Positions 5,195 to 7,855 of a stretch of DNA of 7,855 nucleotides are shown piece after piece. The notes below the pieces were generated by a model. It saw only the letters and a list, made by a program, of their open reading frames with translations. It was not told the origin of the DNA and ran no database searches. Origin of the DNA: Fidelibacterota bacterium (GTDB lineage: Bacteria; Fidelibacterota; UBA2242); contig JALOAB010000100.1 of NCBI GenBank assembly GCA_023229045.1, positions 1-7,855 of the forward strand, written 5' to 3'. A program made the position numbers and the translations under genes. Numbering within the stretch: the first letter of the stretch is position 1; every line of letters begins with the position of its first letter.

Positions 5195-6547
5195 TTAAAG
5201 TTTAAATTCACCGAATTCGCGCAATTTATTTAATACCAGATCGCGGATTTCAGTCAGACGGTCGGCAGTTTTAGCCTCGAAACGGGTCACGATCACGGGC
5301 TGGGTATTGGAGGAGCGCACCAAGCCCCAGCCGTCGCCAAACTTAATCCGCACGCCATCGACATCCAGACATTCGTAATGGGCTTTGAAATATTCCGCCG
5401 CCTGGCGGGCGATGTTGAATTTGGTGGGATCATCTTTACACTCCAGGCGCATTTCCGGTGTGCTGTAATAGTGGGGCAGGCGTTTCATTTTCGCGGAGAT
5501 TTTTTCAGATGAGCGCGAGAGCAGACGCGCAAACCGGGCGGCAACATACACGGCATCGTCATACCCGAAATATTCGTCGCCCATGAACAGGTGTCCGCTC
5601 ATTTCACCGGCGAAGGGAACGTTTTCATCTTTCATCTTCTGCTTAATCAAAGAATGACCAGTCTTCCAGATCAATGGTTTGCCACCGTAAGCTGTGATCA
5701 TTTCCTCCAGCGCCTGCGAGCATTTCACATCGAAAATTACCGGCACACCCGGGCGGGCAACCTCTTCCAGAAACAGAATCATCAGGTAATCAGCCCAGAT
5801 GATCTGACCGAGGTCATCCACCACTCCGATACGGTCGGCGTCGCCGTCAAAAGCTACTCCGAAGTCATAACCGCCTTTCTGCACTTCCGCGATCAGGTCT
5901 TTCAGATTCTTGGGAACTGTCGGGTCAGGGTGATGATTCGGAAAACGGCCATCGACATCGCAATACAATTCGGTGACCTGGCATCCGATTTTCTTAAATA
6001 TTTCGGGACCGGTCAGGGCGGCTGAACCATTGCCGCAATCCATGGCGATTTTCATTGGACGTGCTAATTGAATCTTTGAAACGATCATCTGTTTATAATC
6101 TTCCAGCAGAGATTTTTCACTCAGGCGTCCTGTGCCATTAGCAAAAACGCCTTTTTCGATTATTTTTTTAATGGATTGAATCTGGTCGCCGAAAACGGCT
6201 TTTTGGTTAAGGCTGATTTTAAAACCGTTCATGTTGGCCGGATTATGACTGCCGGTAATCTGGATCGCGCCATCTATTGGCAGAGTAAACATGCTGTAAT
6301 AATTGACTGGCGTCGGCACGATTCCCAGATCGATAATATCAATGCCGGTCGATAAGAGTCCTTTTGACAGAATCGATTTCAAATGCGGCGTCGATAGCCG
6401 AATGTCTCCGCTAAGTGCGAGTGTCCGGGCTTTTTTCTCGTGGAAATAGGTTCCCAATCCTTTTCCTAAAAGTTCAACTACTTCGTCGGGAAAATCATCC
6501 TCGACAACACCCCGGATATCATATTCACGAAAAATGTACGGATTCAT
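5195..6547 (-). CDS. Phosphomannomutase/phosphoglucomutase (AlgC/ManB-type)
   Basis: A 450-residue, full-length alpha-D-phosphohexomutase (P. aeruginosa AlgC has 463). It interconverts hexose 6- and 1-phosphates, supplying mannose-1-phosphate or glucose-1-phosphate for nucleotide sugars, LPS and polysaccharides. All four domain signatures are present: FREYDIRG at the N-terminus (6-13); the phosphoserine loop ITGSHNPANMNGFK with S100; the metal loop FDGDADRIGV (D234, D236, D238); the sugar-binding loop GEMSGH (314-319); and the C-terminal phosphate-binding loop VRSSNTQP (410-417). The GEMSGH form matches bifunctional PMM/PGM enzymes rather than glucosamine mutase, but the preferred sugar cannot be fixed from motifs. 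The start ATG (6547) has a strong AGGAGA at 6559-6554, 6 bases upstream. It ends 82 bases before the prenyl synthase start and is probably transcribed separately, with possible read-through. Confidence 0.94.
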   Translation of the reverse strand: MNPYIFREYDIRGVVEDDFPDEVVELLGKGLGTYFHEKKARTLALSGDIRLSTPHLKSILSKGLLSTGIDIIDLGIVPTPVNYYSMFTLPIDGAIQITGSHNPANMNGFKISLNQKAVFGDQIQSIKKIIEKGVFANGTGRLSEKSLLEDYKQMIVSKIQLARPMKIAMDCGNGSAALTGPEIFKKIGCQVTELYCDVDGRFPNHHPDPTVPKNLKDLIAEVQKGGYDFGVAFDGDADRIGVVDDLGQIIWADYLMILFLEEVARPGVPVIFDVKCSQALEEMITAYGGKPLIWKTGHSLIKQKMKDENVPFAGEMSGHLFMGDEYFGYDDAVYVAARFARLLSRSSEKISAKMKRLPHYYSTPEMRLECKDDPTKFNIARQAAEYFKAHYECLDVDGVRIKFGDGWGLVRSSNTQPVIVTRFEAKTADRLTEIRDLVLNKLREFGEFKL

Positions 6548-6644
6548 TAATTATCTCCTATTGCTTTTAATCGGGATACGGATCGAAGTCACTGCTTTAT
6601 CCATTTCAGGGTATAAGATAGAGAAAACCGTGGATTTTTAAAAG

Positions 6645-6669
6645 ATGAGTTCTGAGCCTGGTAACTCAT
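6645..6669. repeat. Inverted repeat ATGAGTT-N11-AACTCAT
   Basis: A perfect 7-bp dyad, ATGAGTT (6645-6651) and AACTCAT (6663-6669), is separated by 11 bases. It lies about 100 bases before the PMM start and about 100 bases before the -35 of the rightward promoter, so it could be a shared operator or a leader hairpin of the PMM transcript. It is not a terminator of a visible gene, as no gene ends here. A 7-bp match can arise by chance in 300 bases. Confidence 0.35.
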
Positions 6670-6772
6670 ACGATGGATGTCACGCTTTAATTCGGCGCCC
6701 GCTAACACAATTTAAACTGGGCAAAATTATTTAATATTGAAAATAAATGTGGGCTTTCTCATTGATCTAACC

Positions 6773-6801
6773 TTGATTTACTTGAAAATGTGCTTTAAAA
6801 T
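6773..6801 (+). promoter_or_regulatory. Sigma70-type promoter for the outer-membrane protein gene
   Basis: TTGATT (6773-6778), a 17-base spacer and TAAAAT (6796-6801) form a good sigma70-like promoter, the same -35 hexamer and spacer as the DUF151 promoter. The expected start is near 6808, giving a leader of about 59 bases before the ATG at 6867, enough to include the small leader ORF at 6841. Confidence 0.55.
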
Positions 6802-6840
6802 CAGGTGTCGCGCGGAATCGAGACCGACAGAGAGAACCAA

Positions 6841-6870
6841 ATGACCGTCATGGCAAGGGGGAAAATATGA
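6841..6870 (+). CDS. Possible 9-residue leader ORF overlapping the downstream start
   Basis: ATG at 6841 opens a 9-codon frame, MTVMARGKI, ending in TGA at 6868-6870. That stop overlaps the ATG of the next gene (ATGA, 6867-6870), a common coupling arrangement. A purine-rich GAGAG sequence lies about 6 bases before its ATG. The peptide has no run of a single amino acid that would suggest attenuation. It may be translated and couple translation of the following gene, or be a chance frame, since the main gene has its own strong AAGGGGG ribosome-binding site inside this ORF. Confidence 0.25.
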   Translation: MTVMARGKI

Positions 6871-7817
6871 CAGGACAGTTAACCGACCGGAATTCAAGAG
6901 GGATATTGTGCATTTTCAGCATTCTCCTGATGATTCTCGGACTGGTAAGCGTGGCGCAAACTGCAACATTTGAATTGATCAATAAAGTCCGAATCGCCGG
7001 TCGCATAGTCGGCACGAAAAAAGACGAGGTTTTTATTGTTAACGAAAGAAACCTGTTTGTTATTGAAAAGTCCGTTATCGCCACTATCAGTGACGGCGAC
7101 TCGGCAACTGCCGTAAGCGCCTTAAAACCTTCGAAATCCTTGCGCATCAATTATGACGCTTTCGAGAATATTATCGACATTAATCAGAGCAATGTCTGGA
7201 GTTATGATGACTATCCTAAAATCGTCAGGCACACCGGCGATCTGAATCCGCCCGAACCACCCTTCCAACGACCGCCCGATCCGACTCTGAAAAAGAAATG
7301 GTATGTAACAATCAAGCCGGTACGGCTAATCTGGCGGTGTGCGGATATAACCGTAGCCCGCCGTATGATTTTCAGGCATGGCGAAGTGCGTTTATCCTAT
7401 TTTTATTCCCGTAATGTCATGCCTTTAGGCGCGACGGGAGAAGCCGATATAATTTTTTTCGGAAGCATCCTGAAAAATGTTAACGTTCTATCCGGTAGTT
7501 TGCGGTATTATTACAATCCTGATGGACGAGGCCCTTTTGTCGGAATCGGCGGAAGCTATGCGAATTTTACTTATACCAACGACTTCTGGGCAGAAGTATT
7601 TTCCTGGCCGCCGTTGTCCTTTAGGGCGCCCTGCAAATTTGAAGGCGGCCTGATAGAAATCGGCATAACCGGCACGCTTTTTAATTTTCTGGTTTCATCG
7701 CCGTCGGTTAGTCTGGGAATCGGTCAGGTAAGCTATCAGATCAACGGAAAGTGGTATAACGATAAAAAAGTCAACTGGATTCCGACCTTTAACTGGACAC
7801 TGGGGATATTGTTTTAA
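6867..7817 (+). CDS. Secreted protein of unknown function, probable outer-membrane beta-barrel
   Basis: A 316-residue protein that I do not recognise as a named family. Residues 12-29 are hydrophobic after a short Arg-containing start, giving a signal peptide probably cut near SVA-Q (30/31). Residues about 34-75 alternate in the way of a small beta-barrel (ELINKVRIAGRIVGTKKDEV, then IEKSVIATI), like the 'G.I.G.I....' modules found in secreted proteins of Gram-negative phyla. A Pro-rich linker (128-139) leads to a C-terminal half rich in alternating strands with Tyr/Phe/Trp girdles (LSYFY, LRYYYNPDGRGPFVGIGGSY, LFNFLV), ending in WTLGILF. A terminal Phe after a beta strand is the usual signal for BAM insertion, so an 8-strand-like outer-membrane barrel is inferred. 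The ATG is preceded by AAGGGGG with 5-base spacing. No terminator is visible in 7818-7855. Confidence 0.72.
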   Translation: MTGQLTDRNSRGILCIFSILLMILGLVSVAQTATFELINKVRIAGRIVGTKKDEVFIVNERNLFVIEKSVIATISDGDSATAVSALKPSKSLRINYDAFENIIDINQSNVWSYDDYPKIVRHTGDLNPPEPPFQRPPDPTLKKKWYVTIKPVRLIWRCADITVARRMIFRHGEVRLSYFYSRNVMPLGATGEADIIFFGSILKNVNVLSGSLRYYYNPDGRGPFVGIGGSYANFTYTNDFWAEVFSWPPLSFRAPCKFEGGLIEIGITGTLFNFLVSSPSVSLGIGQVSYQINGKWYNDKKVNWIPTFNWTLGILF

Positions 7818-7855
7818 CGGGCTGTTTTATTATCGCCGGAAGATATTTTGGTTTG

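Larger units (their letters stand above)
6548..6866. other. Divergent intergenic region between PMM/PGM and the outer-membrane protein gene
   Basis: These 319 bases separate two divergent genes and must carry both promoters. The rightward promoter (6773-6801) and a 9-codon leader ORF (6841-6870) are listed separately, as is a 25-base dyad at 6645-6669. For the leftward PMM gene I find the ribosome-binding site (6559-6554) but no convincing -35/-10 pair; TTATAC (6617-6612) is the best -10-like hexamer and lacks a partner. The stretch 6700-6770 is AT-rich with no further structure that I can see. Confidence 0.6.

Noticed and set aside
5591..6025. Plus-strand frame of 144 codons opposite the PMM/PGM gene
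   Set aside because: Antisense to the catalytic core of a well-supported enzyme; no motif and no ribosome-binding site.
6848..7150. Minus-strand frame of 100 codons opposite the secreted-protein gene
   Set aside because: Covers the signal-peptide region in antisense, has no family resemblance, and the plus-strand gene has promoter, ribosome-binding site and signal peptide.
1..7855. CRISPR arrays, tRNA/rRNA genes, insertion sequences, phage or defence modules
   Set aside because: No spaced direct repeats, cloverleaf-like segments, transposase motifs or terminal inverted repeats were seen on either strand; the gene content is housekeeping-like.

Overview
This window looks like ordinary chromosomal DNA from a Gram-negative-type bacterium of moderate GC. 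Six genes, the leftmost cut by the window edge, lie on the minus strand (1-6547), and one divergent gene lies on the plus strand (6867-7817). I could not assign a species. The DUF151 nuclease-like protein fused to a UVR motif, an HPr with a regulatory serine, and a probable outer-membrane beta-barrel protein fit the Bacteroidetes/FCB-like candidate phyla (Zixibacteria is one possibility), but this is inference from protein style, not a search.

Layout, in the direction of minus-strand transcription (right to left): a phosphomannomutase/phosphoglucomutase (5195-6547); a short-chain polyprenyl diphosphate synthase (4141-5112); HPr (3873-4139); PTS Enzyme I (2137-3870); a DUF151+UVR protein (1483-2073); an MBL-fold metallohydrolase (334-1308); and the first 24 codons of a homologue of the cyclic 2,3-diphosphoglycerate synthetase/GTPase-like family (1-72). 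Prenyl synthase, HPr and Enzyme I are separated by 1 and 2 bases and must be one operon; a good sigma70-like promoter precedes the prenyl synthase. DUF151, MBL and the partial gene each have their own candidate promoter. On the plus strand, a secreted, probably outer-membrane protein of unknown function (6867-7817) has a clear promoter and a possible 9-codon leader ORF overlapping its start.

How the genes fit together: HPr and Enzyme I form the general phosphoryl-transfer part of a phosphotransferase system, with PEP as donor. No sugar-specific EII component is present here. HPr has both His15 and Ser46, so regulation by an HPr kinase encoded elsewhere is expected. The Enzyme I is divergent at several normally conserved positions. 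Neighbouring genes supply sugar-phosphate isomers (PMM/PGM) and isoprenoid diphosphates, both used in envelope and glycan synthesis, but any functional link between them and the PTS proteins is only suggested by position.

I see no CRISPR array, tRNA, rRNA, insertion sequence, phage gene or recognisable defence system. The most useful leads are the divergent Enzyme I in a prenyl-synthase operon without EII, the bacterial cDPG-synthetase-like gene at the edge, the nearly leaderless DUF151 promoter, and the unknown beta-barrel protein with its leader ORF.
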